A stretch of 64,000 nucleotides of DNA from an uncultured Pelagibacteraceae bacterium (GTDB lineage: Bacteria; Pseudomonadota; Alphaproteobacteria; Pelagibacterales; Pelagibacteraceae): the NCBI GenBank assembly GCA_902543375.1, contig CACBYE010000002.1, forward strand, positions 109,110-173,109, given 5' to 3'. How positions within the stretch are numbered: position 1 is the stretch's first letter; each line of letters begins with the position of its first letter. The position numbers were made by a program, and so were the translations under genes. The notes beneath the pieces were generated by a model, which saw only the letters and a program-made list of their open reading frames with translations, did no database searches and was not told where the DNA came from. Positions 17,298 to 27,111 of the stretch are shown here, in pieces.

Positions 17298-18572
17298 ATG
17301 AAAAACTTTTTTAATAAAATTTTCTCGAGTTCAAAAAACCTTTACTCATTTAAGAATAATATCAAAAAACTCTCATTAACAACGCCTGTAAAAAAAATTT
17401 TTGAGATTATTAATTCCTACTCATCTGAAAGTGAAATTAGATATGTAGGAGGTTGTTTAAGAAAAATATTGAATAATGAGGAAGTTGACGACATAGATTT
17501 AGCAACAAATTTAAATCCTTTAGAAGTCACTGAGATCTTAAAAAAAAATAACATAAATTTTTACGAGTCAGGAATTGAGCATGGAACCATTACAGCAATC
17601 ATAGATGATCATAAGTTTGAGATAACATCTCTAAGAGAAGATATTTTTACAGATGGTAGACACGCTAAAGTAAAATTCTCAAAAGATTGGAAAAAAGATG
17701 CTGCGAGAAGGGATTTCACTATTAACTCTCTTTATGCTGATTTAGATGGAAATTTGTTTGATCCTTACAATGGAAAGAAAGATATTGAAATAGGGCAGGT
17801 TAGCTTTATTGGCAACCCTGAAAAAAGAATTAAAGAAGATTATTTAAGGATATTGAGATACTTAAGATTTTTTTTAAATTACTCAAAACAACCTCACAAA
17901 GAAGAAATAATTAAAGTAATAAAAATCAATATAAGTGGTATTTCTATTATATCTAAAGAGAGACTCTTAGATGAGTTAAAAAAATTACTAAAATCAAATC
18001 AATTAGAAAAATTATCAAAAGATAAATTCAGCATCGAATTAATATTACTAATTTTTCCGGAGCTTAAGAATATCAAAAGTATTATTAATGTAATCAAAGC
18101 TAAGAAAGAACTATTTGTCGAACTGGATTTTATGTTTACTTTATTTTTAATGATAATAGATGAAACAGATAATTTAGAATATTTCTTGTACAAATATAAT
18201 ATTTCAAAAAAAAATCAAAAAAGAGCTTACGCTATAAATAATTTTTATAATGAAAAGAATGGGTCAAAAACTTTAAATGAAGCGAACCTAAATAAAGTTT
18301 TATATTATGATGGAAAGCAAGCAGTATTAGATATTCTTAATTTTAAGATTATGAAAATTAAGAAATTAGATAAAAAATTGTTGAGTTTACTAGAATTATA
18401 TAAAAATAAGACTACGCCAAGCTTGCCTGTTGGAGCAGATTTATTAATGACTAGATACAAAATACCAGAGGGAAGACAGTTGGGAAGTATGCTGAAATTA
18501 ATCGAGGAGGAGTGGATAAGAAATAATTTTCAAATTTCTGATAAACAAATCGATAATATTGTTAAAGGTTAA
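17298..18572 (+). CDS. cca: CCA tRNA nucleotidyltransferase / poly(A) polymerase family
   Basis: Class II nucleotidyltransferase that repairs or adds tRNA 3' CCA ends. The 424-residue protein has RYVGGCLRKIL and the catalytic DIDLATN near residue 75. The TDGRHAKVKFS and DAARRDFTINSLY motifs follow, then the RIKEDYLRILRYLRF stretch. This combination fits the alphaproteobacterial CCA-adding group, although a poly(A) polymerase activity is not excluded. The start lies 3 nt behind a tRNA gene and no Shine-Dalgarno is available. It ends with a 4-nt convergent overlap with greA. Confidence 0.9.
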   Translation: MKNFFNKIFSSSKNLYSFKNNIKKLSLTTPVKKIFEIINSYSSESEIRYVGGCLRKILNNEEVDDIDLATNLNPLEVTEILKKNNINFYESGIEHGTITAIIDDHKFEITSLREDIFTDGRHAKVKFSKDWKKDAARRDFTINSLYADLDGNLFDPYNGKKDIEIGQVSFIGNPEKRIKEDYLRILRYLRFFLNYSKQPHKEEIIKVIKINISGISIISKERLLDELKKLLKSNQLEKLSKDKFSIELILLIFPELKNIKSIINVIKAKKELFVELDFMFTLFLMIIDETDNLEYFLYKYNISKKNQKRAYAINNFYNEKNGSKTLNEANLNKVLYYDGKQAVLDILNFKIMKIKKLDKKLLSLLELYKNKTTPSLPVGADLLMTRYKIPEGRQLGSMLKLIEEEWIRNNFQISDKQIDNIVKG

Positions 18573-19045
18573 AGATATTTGACATCTTTAATTTCAAAGT
18601 TTTTTACTCCGGCGGGAGTATTTATTTCCACAAGATCATTTTTATTCTTTCCAATAAGACCTTTACCTATTGGCGATTGAAAATATAACAGCTTTTTTTT
18701 TAAGTCTGCTTCATCTTTTCCAACTATTTTATAATCTATCTTTTCATGGGTATCTAAATTTTCTAAAAATACTGTAGCACCAAAAATTACTTTTCCATCA
18801 TTGTTTATTTTAGTAACGTCAATAACGTTTGCTCTTGCTATAATATCATTTATTTCTGTTATCCTGCCTTCGTTGTGAGACTGTTCCTCTTTTGCTGCAT
18901 GATATTCAGCGTTTTCTTTTAAATCTCCGTGTGATCTTGCTTCAGCAATTGCTGCAACTATTTTAGGTCTCTTTTTTTCCTTAAGAAAAATTAATTCCTC
19001 TTTTAATTTAACTAATCCATTTAAAGTAATTGGTTCTTTATCCAT
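18569..19045 (-). CDS. greA: Transcription elongation factor GreA
   Basis: Rescues backtracked RNA polymerase by stimulating transcript cleavage. The 158 residues show the N-terminal coiled-coil tip with acidic residues (ARSHGDLKENAEYHAAKEEQ) and the C-terminal globular domain with SPIGKGLIGKNKNDLVEI. Length is standard. It lies 1 nt downstream of hemF on the minus strand and probably shares its transcript. Confidence 0.96.
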   Translation of the reverse strand: MDKEPITLNGLVKLKEELIFLKEKKRPKIVAAIAEARSHGDLKENAEYHAAKEEQSHNEGRITEINDIIARANVIDVTKINNDGKVIFGATVFLENLDTHEKIDYKIVGKDEADLKKKLLYFQSPIGKGLIGKNKNDLVEINTPAGVKNFEIKDVKYL

Positions 19046-19046
19046 T

Positions 19047-19874
19047 TTATTTCCATTTTACATAAGGAGGTAATGACATTAATATACCTTCAACATTACC
19101 ATCCGTTTGTAGTCCAAATTTTGTACCTCTATCATACAGCAAGTTGAACTCTGCATATCTTCCTCTTTTAATATATTGATTTTCTTTATCTTGAGAAGTC
19201 CATTTTTTTTTGATTTTCTTACTTATAATTTTTTGAAAAATAGACCCAAATGTGACACCAACATCTCTCACAAATTTAAAATTTTTTTCGAAATTATCTT
19301 TTTTATAATCAAAAAAAATACCACCTATTCCACGTGGCTCTTTTCTATGAGGCAAATAAAAATATTCATCACACCACTTTTTATATTTTTTGTAATATTT
19401 CTTATCATGTCGATTACACATCTCCCTTAGTGTTTTATGAAATTCCTCTCTTTCTTTATTATCTTTTTTAGACGGCGTAACATCGATACCTCCACCGAAC
19501 CAATCAAAAGTGGTGCAAATGTATCTAGTGTTAAAATGCATTGCAGGAATTAAAGGGTTTTTCATGTGCATAACAACAGATATTCCCGATGCCCAGAACC
19601 TAGGGTCTTTTTGAGCGCCAGGTATATTTTTTTGAAATTTTTTTGGAAATTTTCCGTAAACCTTTGAAAAATTTACACCGACTTTATCAAAAATTTTTCC
19701 ATTCTTTAAAATTCTATATTCACCACCACCTTCATCTTTTTTTAAATTTTTCTTCCATTTGGTTGACTTAAAACTGATCTTGTTTTTTTCAAAATCACTA
19801 ATATTTTTGCAGAACATTTCCTGCAATGATTTGAACCAATTACTTGTTAATTTTTGTTTTATTTCTAAATCCAT
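19047..19874 (-). CDS. hemF: Oxygen-dependent coproporphyrinogen III oxidase
   Basis: Performs the two oxidative decarboxylations that turn coproporphyrinogen III into protoporphyrinogen IX. The 275-residue protein has the HemF signature VVMHMKNPLIPAMHFNTRY, then TFDWFGGGIDVTPS, and RGIGGIFFDY further on. The oxygen-dependent form fits an aerobic marine organism. It is adjacent to trmL upstream (no gap) and greA downstream. Confidence 0.96.
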   Translation of the reverse strand: MDLEIKQKLTSNWFKSLQEMFCKNISDFEKNKISFKSTKWKKNLKKDEGGGEYRILKNGKIFDKVGVNFSKVYGKFPKKFQKNIPGAQKDPRFWASGISVVMHMKNPLIPAMHFNTRYICTTFDWFGGGIDVTPSKKDNKEREEFHKTLREMCNRHDKKYYKKYKKWCDEYFYLPHRKEPRGIGGIFFDYKKDNFEKNFKFVRDVGVTFGSIFQKIISKKIKKKWTSQDKENQYIKRGRYAEFNLLYDRGTKFGLQTDGNVEGILMSLPPYVKWK

Positions 19875-20348
19875 CTAAATCAATTTGATTTGTTTTAAGC
19901 ACTCAGCCAGTATTATGGCAACAGAGGAAGAGATGTTTAGAGAGCGCTTATTATTTTTCATTGGAATCTTTAATCTATTATTTATCATTTCGTGTACATA
20001 TTGAGGTACGCCCGCGCTTTCTCTCCCAAACAAAATTGTATCATTTTTTTTAAACTTAAATTTTGTGTATGAGCTAGAGGCTTTTGTAGTCATAAGTATA
20101 ATTCTTTGATTTTTTTTTTCATCAAAAAATTGATTTGAATTTTCATAATACCTAATCTCTTTTTCATCCATATAGTCCATTACAACCCTTTTAAATCTTT
20201 TATCATTTAATAAAAATCCACAAGGTTCTATTATTTCCAATTTCGCCCCTAAACAGGCACAGGTTCTTATGATAGCTGCGGTATTTTGAGGAATATCTGG
20301 CTCAAATAACGCGATTTTTGGCCCATCATTCATTGAATTCTGTGTCAT
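19875..20348 (-). CDS. trmL: tRNA (cytidine(34)-2'-O)-methyltransferase, SPOUT family
   Basis: Small SpoU-type methyltransferase of 157 residues that modifies the ribose at the tRNA wobble position. Visible motifs are ALFEPDIPQNTAAIIRTC at the N-terminus, then TILFGRESAGVP and the knot-forming LNISSSVAIILAE at the end. The short length without an extra RNA-binding domain distinguishes TrmL from TrmH. It is the first gene of the trmL-hemF-greA unit and is divergent from petA across 83 bp. Confidence 0.9.
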   Translation of the reverse strand: MTQNSMNDGPKIALFEPDIPQNTAAIIRTCACLGAKLEIIEPCGFLLNDKRFKRVVMDYMDEKEIRYYENSNQFFDEKKNQRIILMTTKASSSYTKFKFKKNDTILFGRESAGVPQYVHEMINNRLKIPMKNNKRSLNISSSVAIILAECLKQIKLI

Positions 20349-20431
20349 TCTAACAGTAGTAAATTTAGTATTTTATATTATATGAAACCATATATTAAGT
20401 ATTAATGATTGATTTTATCACAATAATATAG
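20349..20431. promoter_or_regulatory. Divergent promoter region between trmL and petA
   Basis: The 83-bp AT-rich gap separates two divergent units, so promoters for both should lie here. Several TATA-like stretches occur (around 20375-20400), but I could not fix one convincing -35/-10 pair. No operator repeat stands out. Confidence 0.35.
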
Positions 20432-20941
20432 ATGTCAGAAAAAAAAACTAATAGAAGAGATTTTTTATTCACAGCTACTTATGCTGTTGGTGCAGTAGGA
20501 GCGGGTGCAGTAATTTGGCCAATGATAGATCAAATGAACCCAGACGCATCAGTAAAGGCATTGGCAAGCACTGAGGTTGATGTGAGTTCAGTAGACCCAG
20601 GAAAAACTATAACGGTGTTATGGAGAGGTAAACCAGTTTTTATTCGAAGACGAACGCAAGAGGAAATAGCTGAGGCAAAATCTGTTGATATAGAGGAGTT
20701 GAAACATCCTGAAAAAGATGAAGATCGAGCAAAAAATCCTGAGTGGTTGGTAATGCTTGGAGTATGCACTCATTTAGGATGTGTGCCTTTGGATCAAAAG
20801 GGAGATTACAATGGTTGGTTCTGTCCATGTCATGGCTCTCATTATGATATTTCAGGAAGAATTAGAAAAGGTCCTGCTCCTACAAACATGGAGATCCCAG
20901 AATATAAATTTGTTGATGCTAACACAATTAAGATTGGATAA
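20432..20941 (+). CDS. petA: Ubiquinol-cytochrome c reductase Rieske iron-sulfur subunit
   Basis: Electron-transferring 2Fe-2S subunit of the bc1 complex. The 169-residue protein starts with a twin-arginine signal/anchor ([20 protein letters not shown]), so it is exported folded. The cluster ligands are in CTHLGCVP and CPCHGSHYD, two Cys and two His in the normal arrangement. It begins the petABC operon; petB starts 5 nt later. Confidence 0.97.
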   Translation: MSEKKTNRRDFLFTATYAVGAVGAGAVIWPMIDQMNPDASVKALASTEVDVSSVDPGKTITVLWRGKPVFIRRRTQEEIAEAKSVDIEELKHPEKDEDRAKNPEWLVMLGVCTHLGCVPLDQKGDYNGWFCPCHGSHYDISGRIRKGPAPTNMEIPEYKFVDANTIKIG

Positions 20942-20946
20942 TTTTT

Positions 20947-22209
20947 ATGAGTGAACATGAATACGTACCAAAATCAAAAGCTGGAAAATGGTTTAACGAT
21001 AGATTACCACTTCTAACATTAGCAAACCATTTAACAGATTATCCAACACCAAAAAATTTAAACTATTGGTGGACGTTTGGTGGAATTCTTACTTTTTGTT
21101 TAATTACTCAAATAGTAACAGGATTAGTTCTAGCAATGCATTACATTGCTCATGCTGATATGGCGTTTGGAAGTGTTGAGCACATCATGAGGGATGTAAA
21201 TTATGGATGGCTAATTCGATATATACACGCTAATGGGGCTTCAATGTTTTTTTTAGCAGTTTATATTCATATTTTTAGATCTTTGTTCTACGGGTCTTAT
21301 AAATCACCACGAGAGATTATATGGATAATTGGAATAATTATTTATCTTTTAATGATGGCGGCTGCTTTTTTAGGTTATGTTCTACCATGGGGACAAATGA
21401 GTTTTTGGGGCGCAACAGTTATCACTAATTTATTTAGCGCAATTCCCTTTGTAGGCGAGGGAATAGTAACATGGTTATGGGGAGGATATTCTGTAGACAA
21501 TCCAACACTGACTAGGTTTTTTACTTTACACTATCTGATACCATTTTTAATTTTAGGATTAGTTGTTTTGCATATTTGGGCTCTTCATGTTCCTGGAAAT
21601 AACAACCCGATTGGTATTGATATTAAAAAACCATCAAAAGATACAGTGCCATTTCATCCTTACATAGTAATTAAGGATGGTTTTGCATTACTGATGTTCA
21701 TGATTGTTTTTGCTTTTTTTGTTTTTTATACTCCAAATATTTTAGGCCATGCTGATAATTATATAGAAGCCAATCCTCTTGTAACACCAGCACATATAGT
21801 TCCAGAATGGTATCTTTTACCTTTTTATGCAATCTTAAGATCAGTTCCAGATAAACTTTTAGGAGTTATAGCAATGTTGTCCGCTATTTTGATACTAGCA
21901 GCATTGCCTTGGTTGGATACATCAAAAATTAGATCTGCAGTCTTTAGACCTTTATATAAACAGTTCTATTGGATCTTAGTAGCCGATGTTTTAATTTTAG
22001 GATATGTTGGAGCCATGCCAGCAGAAGGTCTTTACCTATTGATTGCACGTATAGCAACTGCATATTATTTTTTACATTTTTTAGTGGTGCTCCCAATTTT
22101 AGGTTTTAAGGAGAGAACTACACCTGTTCCTCTAAGTATTACCGAACCTATTCTAGGAGGATCCTCAAATCTTGCTGCAATGAAGAATAAGGACAGTTTT
22201 AAAGGGTGA
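20947..22209 (+). CDS. petB: Ubiquinol-cytochrome c reductase cytochrome b
   Basis: Membrane core of the bc1 complex with the two quinone sites and two b hemes. The 420-residue protein has the expected heme-ligand histidines ([27 protein letters not shown], and the later LHYLIPFL and [12 protein letters not shown]). It also has the Qo-site motif [12 protein letters not shown]. The eight-helix profile and length are standard. Its stop overlaps the petC start (GTGA). Confidence 0.97.
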   Translation: MSEHEYVPKSKAGKWFNDRLPLLTLANHLTDYPTPKNLNYWWTFGGILTFCLITQIVTGLVLAMHYIAHADMAFGSVEHIMRDVNYGWLIRYIHANGASMFFLAVYIHIFRSLFYGSYKSPREIIWIIGIIIYLLMMAAAFLGYVLPWGQMSFWGATVITNLFSAIPFVGEGIVTWLWGGYSVDNPTLTRFFTLHYLIPFLILGLVVLHIWALHVPGNNNPIGIDIKKPSKDTVPFHPYIVIKDGFALLMFMIVFAFFVFYTPNILGHADNYIEANPLVTPAHIVPEWYLLPFYAILRSVPDKLLGVIAMLSAILILAALPWLDTSKIRSAVFRPLYKQFYWILVADVLILGYVGAMPAEGLYLLIARIATAYYFLHFLVVLPILGFKERTTPVPLSITEPILGGSSNLAAMKNKDSFKG

Positions 22210-22988
22210 AAAAATTTTCTAGAATACTATTCTTAACAATTTTATTTATTGGTTTTCAATTTAGCTCTATAGCTGCTGAAAAGGTGGAATATCTAAAAAC
22301 TGATTGGAGTTTCAAGGGTCCTTTTGGTAAATTTGACCGAGCTGCACTTCAAAGAGGTTACCAAGTTTATCAAGAGGTATGTTCTTCGTGTCACTCAATG
22401 AAATATCTTAGTTATAGAAATTTAGTAGAGAAAGGTGGACCTGAATTCTCAGTGGAACAAGCAAAGGCGATTGCTGCGTCTTTTGAGGTAAAAGATGGAC
22501 CAAATGCGGATGGTGAAATGTTTATGAGACCAGGAAGGCTTTCGGATAAATTTGTCATGCCTTATGAAAACGAGAAAGCTGCTCAAGCTGCTAATGGCGG
22601 GGCATATCCTCCTGATATGACTGTTTTAGTAAAAGCTAGAGGCGGTGGAGTTGATTATATTTACTCACTTCTTCAAGGATATGAAGATCCACCACCAGTT
22701 GGGGTAAGTTTGGACGACGGTGTTTATTACAACAAGTACATGTATGGAAATAAAATTAAAATGTCCAACCAGCTTTCTGATGGCTTGGTAGAATATTCTG
22801 ACGGTACTAACGCTAGCGTAGAACAAATGGCAAAAGATGTATCTACTTTTTTAATGTGGACCGCAGAGCCTCATCTAGAGACGCGTCATAGAATGGGTTT
22901 TAAAGCAATTGTTTATTTAATCATTTTAACTGTTTTAGTTTATTTCAGCATGAAAAGAATATGGTCACGTGTTAAAACGGAAGTTTAA
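22206..22988 (+). CDS. petC: Cytochrome c1
   Basis: Carries electrons from the Rieske protein to soluble cytochrome c. The 260-residue protein has a signal peptide, the heme site [15 protein letters not shown] near residue 59, a distal methionine candidate in [13 protein letters not shown], and a C-terminal anchor helix ([14 protein letters not shown]). It starts with GTG, overlapping the petB stop. Its last 24 nt overlap convergently with the end of ychF. Confidence 0.96.
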   Translation: MKKFSRILFLTILFIGFQFSSIAAEKVEYLKTDWSFKGPFGKFDRAALQRGYQVYQEVCSSCHSMKYLSYRNLVEKGGPEFSVEQAKAIAASFEVKDGPNADGEMFMRPGRLSDKFVMPYENEKAAQAANGGAYPPDMTVLVKARGGGVDYIYSLLQGYEDPPPVGVSLDDGVYYNKYMYGNKIKMSNQLSDGLVEYSDGTNASVEQMAKDVSTFLMWTAEPHLETRHRMGFKAIVYLIILTVLVYFSMKRIWSRVKTEV

Positions 22989-24038
22989 TATATCACCATC
23001 TTTAACTACATAATCTTTTCCTTCAAGTCTCATTTTACCATTTGTCCTAGAGTTTACCCAGCCATCATTAGCAATAAAATCATCATATGAGACTGTTTCA
23101 GCTCTAATAAAGCCTTTTTCAAAATCGGTATGAATTTCACCTGCAGCTTTGGGTGCGAAACAGTTTTTCTCTATCGTCCATGCTCGTGTTTCCTCTGGAC
23201 CTGAAGTAAAAAATGTTTCAAGTTCTAAAATTTTGTAACCTTTCTGGATTAATCTATCTAAACCAGTCTCTTTTAGCCCAATCATTTCCATATAGTTTTT
23301 TCTTTCATTACTTTCCAATCCATTTATTTGATTTTCAATATCAGCAGATACAATTAAAGTGTTTTCTTGTCCAAATTTATCGATAAAAGCATTAGTGTAA
23401 TTGTTTCCATTTTGAGTACTTTTTTCATCTACATTACAAACGAATATCTTAGGCTTTAAAGATAATAGTCCACTCAAATTGAGTTGTTTCTTGTTAAATT
23501 GAGATTTAAGATTTGTTAGATCTTCCTCATTATCAATTAATTCTAAAGCAGTTTTTAAAATTTTAATTTGATCCTCATCTAAATTTTTTTTGTTACTTTT
23601 TTCTAATCTTTTTTGTATCGACTCTAAGTCTGCTAACATCATTTCTGTTTCAATAATTTCTAGATCTCTCACTGGATCAACATTGGGATTTACATTTTGA
23701 ATATCATCAGAATCAAAGCATCTAATCAAATGAATTACAGCATCGACTTCTCTAATATGCGATAGAAATTTGTTACCTAAACCTTCACCTTTTGATGCTC
23801 CTTTGACTAATCCAGCGATATCAACAAAAGAGATTGTGGTGTGAATAATTTTTTTTGATTTTGATATTTTTCCTAAATTGTCCAATCTCCCGTCAGGAAC
23901 ACTTACAACACCTATGTTAGGATCTATTGTGCAAAAAGGAAAATTGGCAGCCTGCGCTTTATTTGAACTAGTTAAGGCATTAAAGAGAGTAGATTTACCA
24001 ACATTTGGTAAACCCACAATTCCACATTTGAAACTCAT
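22965..24038 (-). CDS. ychF: Redox-regulated ATPase/GTPase YchF (Obg family)
   Basis: Ribosome-associated P-loop NTPase. The 357-residue protein has G1 [14 protein letters not shown] at the N-terminus, G3 [16 protein letters not shown], and the C-terminal TGS-like domain containing [14 protein letters not shown]. Its start overlaps the pth stop by 1 nt (TAATG). The two genes are commonly neighbours in proteobacteria, consistent with a translation-quality role. Confidence 0.95.
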   Translation of the reverse strand: MSFKCGIVGLPNVGKSTLFNALTSSNKAQAANFPFCTIDPNIGVVSVPDGRLDNLGKISKSKKIIHTTISFVDIAGLVKGASKGEGLGNKFLSHIREVDAVIHLIRCFDSDDIQNVNPNVDPVRDLEIIETEMMLADLESIQKRLEKSNKKNLDEDQIKILKTALELIDNEEDLTNLKSQFNKKQLNLSGLLSLKPKIFVCNVDEKSTQNGNNYTNAFIDKFGQENTLIVSADIENQINGLESNERKNYMEMIGLKETGLDRLIQKGYKILELETFFTSGPEETRAWTIEKNCFAPKAAGEIHTDFEKGFIRAETVSYDDFIANDGWVNSRTNGKMRLEGKDYVVKDGDILNFRFNT

Positions 24039-24598
24039 TATTTGTTATTAACTGTGCTAGAGAATAAATCTAGTTTTTTATCAACTAGAAAAGAAATTTC
24101 CTCAGCAATATGATCAGAGATCTTCTCTATACCCAATGATTCATCTTCATCAAAATTTTGCAATACATAGTCCGCAACTTCTATATTACCTTTAGGCTTT
24201 CCTATTCCAATTCTTACTCTGGAATAGTCTTTACCAATAAACTTGTCAATTGAAGCAATTCCATTATGACCAGCACTTGAACCACCGAATTTTGCTTTTA
24301 TTTTTCCAAATTCAACATCGAGATCATCGTGAAAAACTATTACATCTTGAGCATCAATTTTAAAATATTCAATTAATTCTCTTATACAAATTCCTGAATT
24401 ATTCATAAAAGTAAGTGGTTTTATTGCGTATACTTTTTTATTTCCTATATTCCCGGTAGTTAAAAGTCCTTTAAATTTTGGTTTCTGTTTTGAAAGACTG
24501 AATTTCTTGTTAATTGAGTCAATAATTTTAAATCCAACATTATGTCTATTGTTTTGACTATCGGGTGTTGGGTTGCCCAAACCTACAAATAATAGCAT
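24038..24598 (-). CDS. pth: Peptidyl-tRNA hydrolase
   Basis: Recycles tRNA from prematurely released peptidyl-tRNA. The 186 residues show GLGNPTPDSQNNRHNVGF with the catalytic His, then NNSG, then HDDLDVEFGKIKAKFGGS followed by GHNGI, all diagnostic. It lies between rplY and ychF, a standard proteobacterial order. Confidence 0.97.
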   Translation of the reverse strand: MLLFVGLGNPTPDSQNNRHNVGFKIIDSINKKFSLSKQKPKFKGLLTTGNIGNKKVYAIKPLTFMNNSGICIRELIEYFKIDAQDVIVFHDDLDVEFGKIKAKFGGSSAGHNGIASIDKFIGKDYSRVRIGIGKPKGNIEVADYVLQNFDEDESLGIEKISDHIAEEISFLVDKKLDLFSSTVNNK

Positions 24599-24630
24599 AA
24601 ATCTAAGATTATATTTTCAATTTTGGTTGA

Positions 24631-25368
24631 TTATTTTTTTTCTTCAGCAGGTTTTTTGTCAGCTGATTTTTTTTCGTCACCTTCTTTTTTTTCGCCTTTT
24701 GCTGCTTCTGGTGCTGCTTTATCTGCATCTGCAGCTACTGCAGCTGTTCCTTCAGCTCCCTCTTCACCCTCGGCAGTTTCGGATTCAACAGGTTTTTCTG
24801 GCTCTTTCATCACTGTTGGTGCAGCAAGAGTTGCAATAACAAAATCTCTTCCTTGAATTGTTGGTATAACTTCAGGATCTAATTTAACTGATGAAATTTT
24901 AAAACTTTCTCCTATATCAATACCATCTAGATCTAGCACTAAATTTTCAGGAATTTTTTCACTAGGACATCTTAATTCAACTTTTCTACGAACTATGTTT
25001 AGTACACCACCTTTTTTTAATCCTGGAGATTTATCATGATTAATAAAATTAACTGGTATCTCAATTTTAATCTTTACTCCCGGCAAGACTCTTAAAAAAT
25101 CTACATGAATAGGTTCATCGCTTAAAACATGATACTTAATTTCTCTGGGTAATACATTCTGAGGTTTGCCATCAACATTTAATGAAATTATATTAGAAAA
25201 AAAATTTTCTTTTTGGATAAAGTTTTTAAGTATTTTCTTAGAGATTGATATTTTTTGATTTTGGTCTTTTCCACCATAAACAATCGCAGGAACATTACCA
25301 CTATTCCTGATCTCGTTTAACTGACCTTTTGTAGAATTTATTCTAACATTTGCATCAAGTGAATTCAT
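24631..25368 (-). CDS. rplY: 50S ribosomal protein L25/Ctc family
   Basis: Binds 5S rRNA in the large subunit. The N-terminal L25 domain includes NSGNVPAIVYGG, the C-terminal beta domain includes PIHVDFLRV and the LRCPSEKIPENLVLDLDGI region. The final 50 residues or so are a low-complexity tail of Ala, Glu and Lys (for example EEGAEGTAAVAADADKAAPE), common on alphaproteobacterial Ctc proteins and probably disordered. Total 245 residues. It precedes pth in the lgt-to-ychF unit. Confidence 0.95.
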   Translation of the reverse strand: MNSLDANVRINSTKGQLNEIRNSGNVPAIVYGGKDQNQKISISKKILKNFIQKENFFSNIISLNVDGKPQNVLPREIKYHVLSDEPIHVDFLRVLPGVKIKIEIPVNFINHDKSPGLKKGGVLNIVRRKVELRCPSEKIPENLVLDLDGIDIGESFKISSVKLDPEVIPTIQGRDFVIATLAAPTVMKEPEKPVESETAEGEEGAEGTAAVAADADKAAPEAAKGEKKEGDEKKSADKKPAEEKK

Positions 25369-25411
25369 AAAGAAGAGTTTTTTAACCCATGTTTATAAAT
25401 AATCAAGACAT

Positions 25412-26344
25412 TTATTTGAATAAATCGGATACTGAAGTTGAGTTCGAAATTCTTTTTATTGCTTCACCCATAAGACTTGAAATCGGTAAAACCTCAATAT
25501 TCTTAACGTTTCTAGTTTTTTGACCATTATCTATTGTATCTGTTATGACTAAACTTTTAATTACTGAGTTTTTTATTTTCTTAACTGCTTCCCCAGTTAA
25601 TACACCATGAGTAATATAGACATATACTTCTTTTGCTCCTCTGGCTTTTAAAGCTTTAGCAGCATTGACAATTGTTCCACCTGAATCAATTATATCGTCT
25701 ACTATAATACAAGTTTGGTCTGTCACATCACCAATTACATTCATCACTTGTGATTGACCAGGTTTAGGTCTTCTTTTGTCGACAATTGCAAGACCAACAT
25801 TCAATAGTTTCGCGAGCGCTCTAGCTCTTTCCGTTCCACCAACATCTGGAGCAACACATATAATTTTTTTACTTTTAATCTTTTTTTTTGCATGTCTTGC
25901 AAATATTGGAGTAGAAAATAGGTTGTCAACTGGAATATCAAAAAAACCTTGGATTTGACCTGCGTGCAAATCAACAGTCACAACTCGATCAGCTCCTGCT
26001 TTGGTAATTAAATTTGAGACTAGTTTTGCCGATATGGATGTTCTTGGAACAACTTTTCTATCTTGTCTGGCATAACCAAAATAAGGTATTACTGCAGTTA
26101 TATTTTTTGCTGAAGATCTTTTAAGCGCATCTATGCATAATAATAATTCCATTAAGTTATCGTTTGCGGGTGATGAAATAGATTGAATAATGAAAATACT
26201 ATTACCTCTAATATTTTCATTAAGTTCCACGTAAATTTCACCGTCTGCAAATTTTCTGATGCTTGAATTTACTAGTTTTGTTTTTAGGTATTTAGCAATA
26301 TTTTTACTCAAAACTTTATTGCTATTTCCAGTTAATAATTTCAT
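25412..26344 (-). CDS. prs: Ribose-phosphate pyrophosphokinase
   Basis: Makes PRPP from ribose 5-phosphate and ATP for nucleotide, histidine and tryptophan synthesis. The 310-residue class I enzyme shows SIRKFADGEIYVELNENIRG, the ATP loop around YFGYARQDRK, DLHAGQIQGFFDIPVDNL, and the PRPP-binding loop VDDIIDSGGTIVNAAKAL. It lies between pgeF and rplY on the same strand. Confidence 0.97.
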   Translation of the reverse strand: MKLLTGNSNKVLSKNIAKYLKTKLVNSSIRKFADGEIYVELNENIRGNSIFIIQSISSPANDNLMELLLCIDALKRSSAKNITAVIPYFGYARQDRKVVPRTSISAKLVSNLITKAGADRVVTVDLHAGQIQGFFDIPVDNLFSTPIFARHAKKKIKSKKIICVAPDVGGTERARALAKLLNVGLAIVDKRRPKPGQSQVMNVIGDVTDQTCIIVDDIIDSGGTIVNAAKALKARGAKEVYVYITHGVLTGEAVKKIKNSVIKSLVITDTIDNGQKTRNVKNIEVLPISSLMGEAIKRISNSTSVSDLFK

Positions 26345-26352
26345 TGAAAACT

Positions 26353-27108
26353 CTAATTAATCATAATTAAGGAAATATTTCTACCATAATCATCATGATT
26401 TGAATTTAAGGACTGTCTCGCACTAAAAAAATTATTTTTTTTATCAAAAGTGTCAATATTTAATGTCTCAATTTTTGAGATTTTCATTAATTTAAGTTGA
26501 GATTTTACATATTTTGGGAGATTAAAATAAATTTGAGTATTTCTCTCTTTAAAAAATATATTATTACTTTTATCCTTTTTTAAAAACTTTTTTTTGAAAT
26601 CGTCTTTCACTTCATAACTTTTTTGAGCAATACTCGGACCAACTGCAGCAGTTATAACATTTGTCTTACAACCTTTTTTTTTCATGAAGCTTATTACTTT
26701 TGAAATAATTCCCTTAACAGCGCCTTTCCAGCCCGCATGAATAACAGCAACCATTTTTTTTTCATTGTCGTAAAGTAAAACTGGGACACAATCTGCAGTT
26801 AATACAGCGATTGGTAGTTTTTTGAGATTTGTGATTATTGCATCAGCTTTGATCTTCTCAGATTTTCTAGGGATTTTATTCAAAAAAATAAACCTATTAC
26901 TATGAACTTGATGAACAAGAAATATATTTTTGGAGTTCTTACTAATTTTATTTTTTACAATATTCAAATTCTGCAAAACTTTTATTCTTTTATCTTTTGA
27001 TCCAATTCCACAATTGAGACTTTTATAAATACCTTTCGACCTACCACCATTCTTATTAAAAAAACCATGCTTAATTTCTTTAAATTTAGATAATTTTTTT
27101 GAAATAAT
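26353..27108 (-). CDS. pgeF: Laccase-domain (YfiH/PgeF) protein, non-standard start codon
   Basis: Multicopper-oxidase-like domain protein of the YfiH/PgeF family, linked to peptidoglycan-precursor editing and to purine nucleoside phosphorolysis. The core motifs are clear: TADCVPVLLYD, AVIHAGWKGAVKGI and an ARQSLNSNHDDYGRN C-terminus. Reading upstream of the first standard start (TTG, 26976), the same frame continues as HGFFNKNGGRSKGIYKSLN, which is the family's conserved N-terminus. It stays open to a TAA at 27112-27114, the midA stop. No ATG, GTG or TTG exists in that extension, so the true start is probably ATT (27108 or 27105) or CTG (27111). A GGGG run about 6-9 nt upstream could serve as ribosome site. 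I annotate from 27108. Confidence 0.82.
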   Translation of the reverse strand: MISKKLSKFKEIKHGFFNKNGGRSKGIYKSLNCGIGSKDKRIKVLQNLNIVKNKISKNSKNIFLVHQVHSNRFIFLNKIPRKSEKIKADAIITNLKKLPIAVLTADCVPVLLYDNEKKMVAVIHAGWKGAVKGIISKVISFMKKKGCKTNVITAAVGPSIAQKSYEVKDDFKKKFLKKDKSNNIFFKERNTQIYFNLPKYVKSQLKLMKISKIETLNIDTFDKKNNFFSARQSLNSNHDDYGRNISLIMIN

Positions 27109-27111
27109 CAG

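Noticed and set aside
24573..24856. Two plus-strand open frames over the rplY tail
   Set aside because: They arise from the low-complexity Ala/Lys/Glu tail of L25 read on the other strand; the peptides are repetitive Leu/Phe or Ser/Ala strings.
26353..27111. pgeF as a pseudogene broken by a frameshift or missing start
   Set aside because: The conserved N-terminus, core and C-terminus are all in one uninterrupted frame; only the start codon is non-standard.
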